Assembly (NCBI RefSeq): GCF_900105965.1
Contig: NZ_FNTV01000002.1
Location: forward strand, 124,001-188,000
Source: Arthrobacter alpinus
Lineage (GTDB): Bacteria > Actinomycetota > Actinomycetes > Actinomycetales > Micrococcaceae
DNA length: 64,000 nt
Reading direction: 5' to 3'
The position numbers and the translations under genes are program-made. Shown here piece after piece: positions 1 to 8,003 of the stretch. A model generated the notes under the pieces. The model ran no database searches. It was not told where the DNA came from and saw only the letters and a list, made by a program, of their open reading frames with translations. Numbering within the stretch: the first letter of the stretch is position 1; each line of letters opens with the position of its first letter.

Positions 1-2
1 GG

Positions 3-251
3 GTGCTCAAGGCACTCTCGGACCCGAACCGGCTGCGCCTGCTCTCCATCGTCAAAGCCGGCGACGGCGGCGAGGCTTGCGTGTGTGACCTCACCGAGCC
101 CCTGGATTTGGGTCAGCCCACCGTCTCCCACCATTTGAAGATCTTGGTTGATGCCGGACTGTTGGAGCGCGAAAAGCGCGGCACCTGGGCCTACTACTCA
201 CTGGTCCCGGGCGCCCTCGAAAAGGCCGCGACTCTCATCACCGGACTGTGA
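3..251 (+). CDS. arsR: ArsR-family repressor, 5' end cut by window
   Basis: This is the C-terminal 82 residues of a winged-helix metalloregulator of the ArsR/SmtB family, which normally represses an arsenic operon until arsenite binds. The visible part has the DPNRLRLL helix, a CVCDL segment where ArsR proteins carry their arsenite-binding cysteines, and the recognition helix PTVSHHLKIL. Family members are usually 100-120 residues, so about 25-30 N-terminal residues lie before the window and the GTG at 3 is probably internal. Its TGA overlaps the GTG start of the acetyltransferase by 4 nt, so the genes are co-transcribed. The arsenic role is supported by the two downstream genes. Confidence 0.85.
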   Translation: MLKALSDPNRLRLLSIVKAGDGGEACVCDLTEPLDLGQPTVSHHLKILVDAGLLEREKRGTWAYYSLVPGALEKAATLITGL

Positions 252-763
252 CTGAGCACGGGGTTCAAGGCGTGCAGATCCGCCTCATGGCCGAGAGTGA
301 CTGGGATGCTGTCCAGGGCATCTATGCCCAAGGAATCGCCACCGGAAATGCCACCTTTGAAGAACAGGTGCCGGCGAAAGCTGACTTTCTGTCCACAAGG
401 ATCCCGGAGCTCCGCATCGTCGCCGAGGATACCAACGGCGATGTTGTTGGCTGGGCTGCAGCATCGCCCACCTCAACCAGGGCGGCCTACCGCGGCGTCA
501 TTGAGCACTCCGTGTACATAGACCAGGCCCAGGCAGGCAGGGGCATCGCCACCCAGCTACTCCAAGACCTGATCTCACGCGCCCAAACCAATGGCTATTG
601 GACAATACAATCCGGGATCTTCGCTGAAAACACGGCCAGCAGGGCCCTCCACACCAAAACAGGATTCAGGGAAATCGGCCGACGCGAACGCATCGCACAA
701 ATGACCTTCGGGCCAGCAGCCGGGCAGTGGCGAGACACCTTCCTCTACGAACTTCGCCTCTAA
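248..763 (+). CDS. arsN: GNAT N-acetyltransferase, ArsN/phosphinothricin acetyltransferase type
   Basis: A 171-residue GNAT-fold acetyltransferase that would transfer an acetyl group from acetyl-CoA to a small amino-acid-like substrate. The layout is that of the phosphinothricin/arsinothricin acetyltransferase family: an IYAQGIATGNATFEE segment near residue 30, a YRGVIEHSVYI strand, the acetyl-CoA loop QAGRGIATQLL near residue 97, and a C-terminal GFREIGRRER strand. In ars operons this family (ArsN1) inactivates the organoarsenical antibiotic arsinothricin. The GTG start overlaps the arsR stop by 4 nt, and an arsenite exporter follows, which favours the ArsN reading. General phosphinothricin or methionine-sulfoximine acetylation remains possible. 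Confidence 0.8.
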   Translation: MTEHGVQGVQIRLMAESDWDAVQGIYAQGIATGNATFEEQVPAKADFLSTRIPELRIVAEDTNGDVVGWAAASPTSTRAAYRGVIEHSVYIDQAQAGRGIATQLLQDLISRAQTNGYWTIQSGIFAENTASRALHTKTGFREIGRRERIAQMTFGPAAGQWRDTFLYELRL

Positions 764-973
764 TCCTGCACGGGACCGCATCCCCACCTCTGAACGATGA
801 ACGCGGTCAACCCGGGGTCTGAGCACCAACCCTGTGACAGCCATTGCAATGATGTCTACTCCGCACGATTTTTTGGCCCATTTCCTGAACCAGGAGGACA
901 GGACTCTAGGCGCCATTTTCGCCTTTGCGCGAGCATGACTCCGATTCCAATAAGACCAGCCCTCTCGCCTAGC

Positions 974-1969
974 ATGGACTGGGTGAAACCCCAGAATCTT
1001 GTTACCCGGATGGAACACCATCAGATTGGCTTGTACCTGATCGCCATCCTGACAGGCGGGGCCATTGGACTCTTAGCCCCGGGCTCGGCAGGGGCGCTGG
1101 AACACTCAATCAATCCGATCCTTGGATTGTTGCTATACGCGACGTTTTTGGGGATTCCTTTTGCATCCATTGGCAAGGCCGCCAAGGATCTGCGGTTCAT
1201 GGGCACTGTGATGGCGCTGAATTTTGTGATTGTTCCTGTGGTGGTGTTTGGATTGACCCGTTTCATTGCCGGCGACCAAGCCCTGTTGCTAGGGGTACTG
1301 CTTGTGTTGTTGACTCCTTGCATTGACTACGTAATTGTATTCACCGGTCTGGCTGGCGGGTCCAGCGATCGACTCCTGGCCGCCGCCCCGGTGTTGATGC
1401 TGCTCCAGATGCTTTTGTTGCCCCTGTATCTGCTGTTGTTCGTTGGCCCCGAAGTTGTCTCGGCAATCGACCCGACACCCTTCATTGAAGCCTTGGTTGT
1501 CTTGATCATCATTCCGCTGGGCGCGGCGGCACTCACACAGGCACTGGCGCGCACACATTCGGCGGGCCGGACCATGATGACGATCATGCAGGCCCTCATG
1601 GTGCCGCTCATGATGGGGACATTGGCCGTGGTCGTAGGCTCCCAAATCACCGGAGTCGGGAAGGAACTTGGGTCTCTGCTGGCAGTGGTCCCGCTCTACG
1701 CCGCATTCCTCGTCGTGATGGTGCCACTGGGCATGCTCGCGGCGAAGTCGGCCCGACTCGACGCACCCGCTACCCTTGCCGTGATTTTCAGTGGCGCGAC
1801 CCGCAATTCACTCGTGGTGCTCCCGCTGGCCCTGGCACTGCCCGAACCTCTCTCCCTGGCTGCCCTGGTCGTGGTTTCCCAGACCCTAGTCGAACTCATC
1901 GGCATGATCCTCTACGTCCGGTACCTTCCAGTGCTCATCCGCAATGAAAACCCTCAACAGCCGGCCTAG
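974..1969 (+). CDS. Arsenic resistance protein, bile acid:sodium symporter/ACR3-type exporter
   Basis: A 331-residue integral membrane protein with about ten hydrophobic helices, of the BASS superfamily branch annotated as arsenic resistance protein. It would export arsenite across the cytoplasmic membrane. I see the conserved LVLLTPCIDYVIVFTGLAGG segment with a cysteine in helix 4, where ACR3 proteins carry the transport cysteine, and SGATRNSLVVLPLALALP in helix 9. The frame is open from 797, but the extra 59 residues are not protein-like. ATG 974 gives a family-length protein beginning just before the first helix. About 200 nt separate it from arsN, so it may have its own promoter. Confidence 0.85.
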   Translation: MDWVKPQNLVTRMEHHQIGLYLIAILTGGAIGLLAPGSAGALEHSINPILGLLLYATFLGIPFASIGKAAKDLRFMGTVMALNFVIVPVVVFGLTRFIAGDQALLLGVLLVLLTPCIDYVIVFTGLAGGSSDRLLAAAPVLMLLQMLLLPLYLLLFVGPEVVSAIDPTPFIEALVVLIIIPLGAAALTQALARTHSAGRTMMTIMQALMVPLMMGTLAVVVGSQITGVGKELGSLLAVVPLYAAFLVVMVPLGMLAAKSARLDAPATLAVIFSGATRNSLVVLPLALALPEPLSLAALVVVSQTLVELIGMILYVRYLPVLIRNENPQQPA

Positions 1970-2203
1970 CGCCATATTCCCGTGACAGGACCGCTGTGCC
2001 CCGTGATGCCATCTTCAAACCAGCATCACGTATCACGCGCAACTGAGGCTATTGCAATAATGCCTGCTCCTCGTGCAATTACGTATCGTCCACACATGCA
2101 CCCATTCTGTACCGGAACCTGAAACTCCGGAAGCCTTACCAAGTTTCAGCGATAATCCAACCTTGCCCCACAGCGAGTATTGGCCTATGGCTTCGCTTGT
2201 AGG
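1970..2203. other. Intergenic stretch with an 8-bp inverted repeat
   Basis: No convincing gene is visible between the arsenic exporter and the left 92-bp repeat. An inverted repeat CTGAAACT (2119-2126) / AGTTTCAG (2142-2149) could be a weak hairpin or an operator. A 24-nt segment near 2044 (GGCTATTGCAATAATG core) resembles one near 839 (AGCCATTGCAATGATG core), so similar short sequence lies on both sides of the exporter gene. The meaning is unknown. Confidence 0.4.
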
Positions 2204-2295
2204 CCCGTAACGAACAACGGAATAGTATCCGGCGGTAAGAGATCGTTGGCCGGGTGTTGAACCCCATCACGTGGACTGCCGCGCTAGCTGGGTTG
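2204..2295 (+). repeat. Left copy of a 92-bp direct repeat (partner at 55245)
   Basis: This 92-bp block matches 55245-55336 in the same orientation with six mismatches (about 93 percent) and no gaps. It starts CCCGTAACGAACAACGG and ends CGCGCTAGCTGGGTTG. Weaker similarity seems to extend about 30 bp upstream. The copies enclose 53 kb that holds all the plasmid-like genes here. They could be attachment-site remnants, recombined copies of a dispersed element, or old insertion sequence debris. I do not recognise the sequence. Confidence 0.8.
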
Positions 2296-2469
2296 CGTGT
2301 CAAGCCATAGGTTACGAGAGCTCTCGCTGCTTCAGGGAAGGATCGCTGTATTCTGAGGATCAACTGCGGATTGCGATGCGGCAAACCCGGCTAGATCCCA
2401 CCCAAATTATTTCGATGTTCACAAAATGAATCAGGGGTATCGCGAACCTACCGATGGGCATGCAACTTG

Positions 2470-3255
2470 ATGCGAGAATCCGACAAAGCCCCCTTCGCTC
2501 ATATGGAGTCAAGAGAAGCTGACTTAGAAGGGTGGAGAGTTAGGGCGCAACGTTCGGAAGTACCAGAAAGAGGGAGCGAGCTTCAGTTGGATGACGCCGG
2601 ATTCGATGAGCATCCCATCAGCGAGATGGCGCGCATAAGCCTAATTTCAGCCGGTGAGCATCTTCGTTTGGCTTGGACAGCAATCTTGGCTGGGCAGCTT
2701 TACCCTATTGCGCACTTCACTACGTTGCGGAGCGCCCTTCTTGCTGCGTCGCAGGCTGTCTACATTCTTGGTCCTGACGAGGGTAGTGTGCGGCGTGGAC
2801 GCGGGCTGGCTGCAGTGGCTGAGTCTTACAAGAGAGCACGACAGTTCCACAAGGAAACTCTCAAGCATCCGGATCTTACGGACGGCGAACGGCAGGAGAT
2901 CGAAGCCCACGTTGAATGGTTGACAACTCGACTGGGTGAGACGAGGCAAGCCGGTGCCGAAATCTCAATGAACATCACGGACGATGTCATTCCTTACGCT
3001 TCTAAGCTGGTCTATGGGATGAGCAAAGAGCGTGAGCTTGGGGTGAATCTGTTGTGGCGAAAATTGAGCGGGGACGCTCACGCATTGACGTGGGCTATGG
3101 CGCAACGCACGACCTTCCGGTCGGCTAGAGCAGGACAGATCCTTAGCGAAGGCATCGTCTGGGGGACTTTGGAAGAAGTTTCACAGCCTTTCGAGGCCTC
3201 ATTTCAGATCCTAAAGCGAGGCTGGTCCCTATATGACCAGAGGTGTGAGAAGTGA
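2470..3255 (+). CDS. Hypothetical protein, mostly helical, 261 aa
   Basis: I do not recognise this family. The product is soluble, with no signal peptide or membrane segment. It has a charged N-terminal 45 residues, then a helical body with an HLRLAWTAILAGQLYPIAHFT segment near residue 65, and a conserved-looking SGDAHALTWAMAQR segment near residue 200. The ATG at 2470 follows an alternative TTG by one codon. Codon use is typical of the neighbourhood and no frameshift is evident. It sits alone, just inside the left 92-bp repeat, about 500 nt before the NrdH-like gene, so it may be cargo of the mobile region. No function can be assigned. Confidence 0.6.
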   Translation: MRESDKAPFAHMESREADLEGWRVRAQRSEVPERGSELQLDDAGFDEHPISEMARISLISAGEHLRLAWTAILAGQLYPIAHFTTLRSALLAASQAVYILGPDEGSVRRGRGLAAVAESYKRARQFHKETLKHPDLTDGERQEIEAHVEWLTTRLGETRQAGAEISMNITDDVIPYASKLVYGMSKERELGVNLLWRKLSGDAHALTWAMAQRTTFRSARAGQILSEGIVWGTLEEVSQPFEASFQILKRGWSLYDQRCEK

Positions 3256-3752
3256 CAATTAGCCGTAGCCGTTTCCCAAAATAGTTGACCCTAGATGCTC
3301 GCTCCGGAGGACAGGGCGGCATTGAAGTCGCTCCTTGCAATTGCGGGACACCACTAGGCCCCACCTCGCCAAGGCAATGGCGGAAAACCTGAGTGTTCAG
3401 CTGATGTAAATACCTGTCATGGCAAAACTTCTGATAAACAAAAGACAAAAGCGGTCCGATGACGACACCTGTAGGGAGCGGGGAGCGTTGACCTGGCAAA
3501 GAAACCTTGAGAGAGGTATGAGTTTTCAAGCGCCTGAGGGGAATCCCAGCGAGGTTCTATCCGTTCTTGCACCACCCCCACCTAGCGTCGCGCACGTCAG
3601 AAGCGACACCCAAAATCGTTCAGAATATTCCTCAAGTTCCGCGTATTTATTGATCAAAACCCTTGTATATTCATATGAATAAACGATAGAATAGGGGTAT
3701 AGCAACAGCCGAACATAACCAGTGAATATACGAAACGCAGGAGCTGATTCCC
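3256..3752 (+). promoter_or_regulatory. AT-rich control region with a perfect 14-bp palindrome
   Basis: This 497-nt stretch has no convincing gene; an 87-codon reading frame at 3419 lacks coding character. The last 150 nt turn AT-rich. They contain the perfect palindrome TATTCATATGAATA (3668-3681), and a related half TGAATATA lies near 3723. A dimeric repressor could bind there and control the NrdH-like operon. An AGGAG-like sequence in ACGCAGGAGCTG sits before the ATG at 3753. Confidence 0.45.
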
Positions 3753-4016
3753 ATGACGATCACCATCTACTCAAAGCCTTACAAGTCCGGTTGCTTTCAG
3801 TGCGACAAGACGAAGGATTTGCTGGACGCTGCAGGGATCAGTTATATATTCGTTGACATCACGAGCAACGATGCAGCGCTGGAGTACATCTCGGAAGACC
3901 TCGGCTACGCGCAAGCCCCCGTGGTGCTGGTAGAAATTGCTGGCAGCATCGATCACTGGTCAGGGCTGAACCCACCCAAGATTCAGAAGGCCATTGCACT
4001 AGAGCTGGCCGCGTAG
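3753..4016 (+). CDS. NrdH-like glutaredoxin-family protein
   Basis: An 87-residue thioredoxin-fold redox protein. After the strand TITIYSKPY it has a CFQC active site at about residues 14-17, then helix KTKDLLDAAGI, and a cis-proline strand AQAPVVLVE near residue 53. NrdH and similar redoxins reduce disulfides in partners such as ribonucleotide reductase. This one is short and has a phenylalanine inside the CxxC, so its partner may differ. A start at ATG 3753 is supported by an AGGAG-like site. The next gene follows within 15 nt, suggesting an operon. A second redoxin of this type is encoded at 38074, also in a plasmid context. Confidence 0.75.
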   Translation: MTITIYSKPYKSGCFQCDKTKDLLDAAGISYIFVDITSNDAALEYISEDLGYAQAPVVLVEIAGSIDHWSGLNPPKIQKAIALELAA

Positions 4017-4028
4017 GGAGTGGACGCC

Positions 4029-4361
4029 ATGACAACCAGGATCACCCGCCTTGAAGACGTTGACTACTACCTCCCCCTCTACGACGAGGACGGCGACGTG
4101 GATCATGAGGCCTCCTACCACGGGAACATTCTCGCCCTGGGCCGCGACTTTGGACTCCCGGGCGTCAGCGACTGGACAGCCCACGAGGTCATGACCACAT
4201 TCCCCGAGGTGGAACATTTCAGCCAAGCTACCCCCGAAGTTCAGGCCGCATTGATTGCCCTGGGGAAGTCCATCGACAAGTTGAACCCCGAGGAACCGTC
4301 CACTGCAGAAAAGGTCGACGCGGCCACCGCTAACGTTCACGCAGTACTCACCACCAAGTAA
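4029..4361 (+). CDS. Hypothetical acidic plasmid protein, 110 aa
   Basis: A small acidic soluble protein that I do not recognise. It begins with TTRITRLEDVDYYLPLYDEDGD and has a helical C-terminal half, with a TPEVQAALIALGKSIDKL segment. No cysteine motif, signal peptide or membrane segment is present. ATG 4029 is chosen over GTG 4020, although both are in frame. It lies between the redoxin gene and ssb with gaps of about 12 nt, so the three would be one transcript. Its place next to ssb suggests a backbone gene of a conjugative or mobilisable plasmid. Function unknown. Confidence 0.6.
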   Translation: MTTRITRLEDVDYYLPLYDEDGDVDHEASYHGNILALGRDFGLPGVSDWTAHEVMTTFPEVEHFSQATPEVQAALIALGKSIDKLNPEEPSTAEKVDAATANVHAVLTTK

Positions 4362-4374
4362 AAGGAGCAAGACC

Positions 4375-4743
4375 ATGGCCGGCGAAACCACCATTACAGT
4401 CATTGGCAATCTCACCAGCGACCCCGAACTTCGGTTTACCCCGGTTTCCCGTGAGTTCGTGAAAACTGAAGGTGCTCTTGCGGGGAACTTCACCATAGAC
4501 TCGACGCTTCGGGACTTCGTTCTTGCCTCGAATGCGCGGAAGGGCAGTGAAGCGATCCTTTTCCTCACCACTGCCTGGCGGGAGATGGCTGAGAGGGTCG
4601 ATGAACCTTCCTGTAAGAGGTTCTGCTCCATAGTTTTGGGCTGGTTGAAGCCCGGTCCCGATGAACGGGGGAAGGCAGGAGTCGGATGGCCCTCGACTTG
4701 GATGTCGATGAAATTTGTACCAGCCTTCAGTATGACGAGTTGA
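4375..4743 (+). pseudogene. ssb: ssb: intact 5' end fused to a decayed, divergent 3' part
   Basis: Single-stranded-DNA-binding protein forms an OB-fold tetramer that coats ssDNA in replication and transfer. Codons 1-23 (MAGETTITVIGNLTSDPELRFTP) are a textbook actinobacterial SSB start, preceded by AAAGGAG. After 4443 the match degrades. The expected [12 protein letters not shown] is replaced by a longer stretch ending in GNFTIDSTLRDF, and only scattered agreement follows (LFLTTAWREMAERV). Homology then shifts frame and the reading frame ends early at 122 residues, without the acidic SSB tail. The missing continuation of the first 23 codons is found at about 11242, so this looks like one half of a split gene joined to an old alternative 3' end. 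Confidence 0.75.
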
Positions 4744-4746
4744 GGA

Positions 4747-5079
4747 ATGGACGTACTCAGCGAGGCCCCCAGAGCTCCGCGCATGTCCCATCGGAAGATT
4801 CTCAAACCGCGGGCTAAACGCGATGACAATTCCATCAGCGCCAAGTTCACCCGTGATGACGCTGAGCAGATCCGTGCCGTCGTAAGGGGTGCGGGTATTC
4901 AGGAAGGCTATGCTTCGGCCAATGACTTCATAGAGGCAGCCGTCCGGCGGGAATTGAGGCGGGTGCAGCGCAAGTACAACAACGGCAGGAAATGGCCTGG
5001 TGTGCCTGCAGGGCAACTACGCCCAGGCCGGCGTACGAGGGAAGAGTCCGCAGTACATGAAGATCGCCAGCAAACTTAG
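4747..5079 (+). CDS. Small RHH-like DNA-binding protein, copy 1
   Basis: A 110-residue basic protein with a divergent N-terminus and a core that matches the protein at 12375: an EGYASxNDxxEA segment, then RRELRRVQRKYNNG and a C-terminal WPGVPAGQLRPGRR. Its size, basic charge and short strand-helix-helix pattern suggest a ribbon-helix-helix type regulator or centromere-binding partner, but that is inference. The start could be ATG 4747 or ATG 4783; the homologous region begins after residue 25. It lies 3 nt after the decayed ssb part, and the paralogue also follows ssb. The pair therefore seems to have been copied or imported as an ssb-RHH block. Confidence 0.6.
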   Translation: MDVLSEAPRAPRMSHRKILKPRAKRDDNSISAKFTRDDAEQIRAVVRGAGIQEGYASANDFIEAAVRRELRRVQRKYNNGRKWPGVPAGQLRPGRRTREESAVHEDRQQT

Positions 5080-5290
5080 TCCGCCAGAACGTAGGGGTAT
5101 CGATGGTTCCGGATCTGAAGGCGACCAGGCCCTCCGAAACGTTGAATTTCGGTGATTAGGTGCTCCATGACTATCGATTGCTTGGCCAGAAGTACAGAAG
5201 AAGCTTCACTGTTTACTGCGTGTACAGCGCAGGTTTTCGTTTGTCATTGATATCGTATCTCTGAAGCCTACGAGTGGAGTTTAAGAGAAT

Positions 5291-5488
5291 ATGACGGAAG
5301 ATAGCGAAGTGCTGACAACCCAAGAAGCGGCAGCTCTACTCCGAATAAGTACCAAGACTCTGCTAGCACTTGTTCGAGAAGGTGCGATGCCGGGCGAAAA
5401 GGTGGGGCGAGCGTGGCGATTTCTCCGCGTTGACGTCCTTGCGCACGTGCGGGGGACAAATTTCAAGACAGCCGGGGGACCTGAATGA
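5291..5488 (+). CDS. Excisionase/MerR-type helix-turn-helix protein
   Basis: A 65-residue DNA-binding protein of the excisionase-like winged HTH type. Visible features are LTTQEAAALLRISTKTLLALVREGAMPGEK, with the HTH at about residues 9-30, and the typical wing VGRAWRFLRVDVLAHV. Such small proteins bind DNA as regulators or recombination directionality factors. The stop codon overlaps the start of the ParB-like gene (ATGA), so the product is made from the same message and may regulate that operon. About 210 nt precede it without a gene, which is room for the operon promoter. It could equally be the directionality factor for the nearby tyrosine recombinases. Confidence 0.8.
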   Translation: MTEDSEVLTTQEAAALLRISTKTLLALVREGAMPGEKVGRAWRFLRVDVLAHVRGTNFKTAGGPE

Positions 5489-6981
5489 TTGACATGTCAA
5501 CGTGGGAAGTTCTGACACTAGGTGTCGCGGACGAACTGTTGCTCGATCCTAAGAACGTCCGCCTCGACATCGCAGAAGGCGTCCCTCAGGCAGACCTCAT
5601 CCAAGACTTGTTTGCAAACGAAAAGGCATTGAGTCTTGTCGAAGGCATCACTAAAGTTGGTTTTCTAACACATGAGGTACCTATCGTTGTCGAGCGGGAC
5701 AAGAAATTCGTCGTAGTTGAAGGCAACCGCCGAGTTGCAGCACTCAAAGCGATACAGAACCCTCTCCTCGTTCCCGATCACCAATCAAAGATCCGGAAGT
5801 TGATCGGCAACGATTTCGACCATGCATCGCTAAGTCACATCACGGTCAAGAAAGCTCCTTCGCAAGATGATGCGGACCAGCTAATTGCTGCGCTGCATAC
5901 TGGCAATCAGCGGGTTGCTTGGAGCCCTACTCGACAAGCAGCCTTCTTCCAAGCACAGCTGGATGCAGGAAAAACTGCGGAAGAGCTGATTTCTCAATAC
6001 CCGACAGTTGACGTTCGAAAATTCATCACTCGAAGCCGAATTCTCGGACTGTTCCGCGAAGTTGACTATGACGATGCTGCCGTAGCTGATTACACCAGGA
6101 AGCGCCGCTTCCCGGTGTCTACACTGGCGCGATTGTACGAAAATGAGAATTTTCTCGAACTAGTCGGCATCTCAGTCGACGATGACACGGCGTCCGTTTC
6201 TTTAACTGCCAATCGTGGGGCCTTCAAACTGATCGCCACCAAAATAATCCTTGACATGAGTTCTGGGGTTATCAACACACGAGTGCTGAACAGAACTAAC
6301 AGCGCAAGCTACACGGAGTACATGGACGATCTCCGTGACCTACTCACTTCATATTCTGCTGCCGAGCACGATAACTTAGGCGCTGACGGGAATGAATCGA
6401 GTGCGTCAACATCTCGACCGTCAGAGCCGACCAATACAAGGGCTGGCACCAGTGACAAAACGGCACCCTCGAGCGGCAAGGGCAAAGGTGATTCCGACAG
6501 TCAGGGATCAAGTAAAACGAAGCCAAACCCACCCCTTCGCGAACGCAATTACCTCAACACGGATGTTCTGAGTGTGTCTCCCGACTTCCCTCCGGTAGTC
6601 GGTGACATCCTTCGCGAACTATCCAAGCTCCACGTTGGAACTTTTCCCAATGCAACAATGGACCTTCTTCGCACCTTCCTGGAGAAGACCATCAAGGCTT
6701 ATGCCGAAATTGTAGGTGAAGATATAAGGCGCACGGGCAACGAGCAAGGGTTTGTCCAGCTCAGCCACAGCCTCCTATGGCTCGAGGCTCATTTTAAGGA
6801 AAACGGCCCCAAAGCATTCGTGCAGCCGATCCAGAGAATCCGTGGAGGAAAGACGTTTGTCGGATCCAAAGAGCATTTGGATGCCACCAACCACAACCAC
6901 CATGTAGTGACGTCGGCCGACGATGTTCGCGCTGCATGGTCTTCTATCGAAAGCATCCTTAAGGCAGTTCTGAAACCATGA
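5485..6981 (+). CDS. ParB/sulfiredoxin-fold protein with helical C-terminal domain, linked to a methylase
   Basis: A 498-residue protein. The N-terminal 110 residues show the ParB/Srx fold, with LLLDPKNVRLD at about residue 19 and the ParB box VVEGNRRVAALKA near residue 77. A helical middle follows (residues 125-290). Then comes a low-complexity Ser/Thr/Gly/Lys linker (about 300-350), and a C-terminal helical domain ending DATNHNHHVVTSADDVRAAW near residue 470. That ending resembles C-terminal domains of defence proteins only loosely. Chromosomal ParB parts (CTP-dependent spreading, dimerisation tail) are not evident and no ParA is adjacent. The gene overlaps its neighbours by 4 nt on both sides. 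In methylase-linked modules a ParB/Srx domain may act as a nuclease; this is inference. Confidence 0.75.
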   Translation: MIDMSTWEVLTLGVADELLLDPKNVRLDIAEGVPQADLIQDLFANEKALSLVEGITKVGFLTHEVPIVVERDKKFVVVEGNRRVAALKAIQNPLLVPDHQSKIRKLIGNDFDHASLSHITVKKAPSQDDADQLIAALHTGNQRVAWSPTRQAAFFQAQLDAGKTAEELISQYPTVDVRKFITRSRILGLFREVDYDDAAVADYTRKRRFPVSTLARLYENENFLELVGISVDDDTASVSLTANRGAFKLIATKIILDMSSGVINTRVLNRTNSASYTEYMDDLRDLLTSYSAAEHDNLGADGNESSASTSRPSEPTNTRAGTSDKTAPSSGKGKGDSDSQGSSKTKPNPPLRERNYLNTDVLSVSPDFPPVVGDILRELSKLHVGTFPNATMDLLRTFLEKTIKAYAEIVGEDIRRTGNEQGFVQLSHSLLWLEAHFKENGPKAFVQPIQRIRGGKTFVGSKEHLDATNHNHHVVTSADDVRAAWSSIESILKAVLKP

Positions 6982-7877
6982 CAACACCATCAGCCACTAC
7001 CAAAACACCTAAGAGGGTCACGGTATCCCCGCTCCGGTATCCCGGCGGCAAGGGCATGCTGTACTCCAGGCTGCGGAATATCATCCGAACAAACGATCTG
7101 ACTTCTAGCACGTTCGTGGAGCCCTACGCAGGAGGGGCCGGAGCAGCCTTAGGGCTTCTGGTTTCGGGTCAGGTTTCCCGTATCGCCATCAACGACCTCG
7201 ATCCGGCGATTTTTGCTTTCTGGAAAGCCGTTGTCGAGCGGCCGAAAGAATTCACACAGCTTGTCAGCACGGTCGCTCTGACCGTTGATGAGTGGGAAAA
7301 ACAAAGGGAACGGTATCTCAACTCATCTAGAGATGACTATCTGACTCTCGGATTTGCGACGTTCTATCTGAACCGAACAAATCGATCCGGCATTCTGAAC
7401 GGAGGTCCAATTGGAGGTAAAGATCAAAGAGGAAACTACAAGATAGATGCCAGATTCAATCGGGAGACCCTTGTAGAACGCATAAGACTTATTGCACTGC
7501 ATGCTGGGCGCATAGAAATCACCAATGAGGACGGCCTAGGAGTCATTGACCGACATGCGCTCGACCCGGAATCACTCATTTATGCTGATCCGCCGTACTT
7601 TGAGAAGGCTGGTTCGCTCTATATGAACGCGTTCAATATGGACGGGCACGAACTCCTTGCTTCCCATCTTAACCAGGCAAGTGCGGCGAAATGGGTACTC
7701 ACCTACGACGATGTAGCGCACGTTCACCGGTTGTACCAGGACCGCAGGCGTATGTTGTTTTCGTTGAATTACTCGGCCCACAGAGTCACCAAGGCCCAAG
7801 AGCTGATGGTCTTTTCAGACAGTCTGACGATTCCCGATGAAATCAAGGAAGGCAACCAACTCTTGCTCGCTGCCTAG
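6978..7877 (+). CDS. D12-class (Dam-like) N6-adenine DNA methyltransferase
   Basis: A 299-residue methyltransferase that would transfer a methyl group from S-adenosylmethionine to the N6 of adenine in DNA. The motifs are complete and in the alpha-class order. The SAM-binding part is PLRYPGGKG at about residue 15 and FVEPYAGGAGAALGL at about residue 49. Motif IV is DPPYF at about residue 202. The insert FATFYLNRTNRSGILNGGPIGG is typical of D12 enzymes. The start overlaps the ParB-like stop (ATGA), so the two are translationally coupled. There is no ordinary restriction endonuclease next door. The partner protein could be the effector, or this could be an orphan methylase. The target site cannot be read from sequence. 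Confidence 0.9.
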   Translation: MTTPSATTKTPKRVTVSPLRYPGGKGMLYSRLRNIIRTNDLTSSTFVEPYAGGAGAALGLLVSGQVSRIAINDLDPAIFAFWKAVVERPKEFTQLVSTVALTVDEWEKQRERYLNSSRDDYLTLGFATFYLNRTNRSGILNGGPIGGKDQRGNYKIDARFNRETLVERIRLIALHAGRIEITNEDGLGVIDRHALDPESLIYADPPYFEKAGSLYMNAFNMDGHELLASHLNQASAAKWVLTYDDVAHVHRLYQDRRRMLFSLNYSAHRVTKAQELMVFSDSLTIPDEIKEGNQLLLAA

Positions 7878-7891
7878 GGGTCGTAGGCTCT

Positions 7892-7917
7892 TGGGCCATC
7901 CATCTAACAGTGGCCCA
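7892..7917. terminator. Hairpin between convergent methylase and recombinase operons
   Basis: A perfect 7-bp stem TGGGCCA/TGGCCCA with a 12-nt loop lies 15 nt after the methylase stop and before the end of the oppositely oriented recombinase gene. There is no T tract, so it is a weak terminator at best, but the convergent position fits that job. Confidence 0.45.
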
Positions 7918-8003
7918 TAGTGGTGCGTCCACCGCGTTCCCCCTATCCCGCAAGCCAGCTGAACATCGGTCTTTTGCGCCGTCCTCGGGTCCAGTTTCCT
8001 TCT

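Noticed and set aside
3419..3682. An 87-codon plus-strand frame before the redoxin gene
   Set aside because: No domain, no ribosome site and it runs into the AT-rich control region with the palindrome.
5485..6981. Plasmid partition ParB
   Set aside because: It has the ParB box but no ParA neighbour, no clear partition HTH arrangement, and is coupled to a DNA methylase. A role in partition is not supported.
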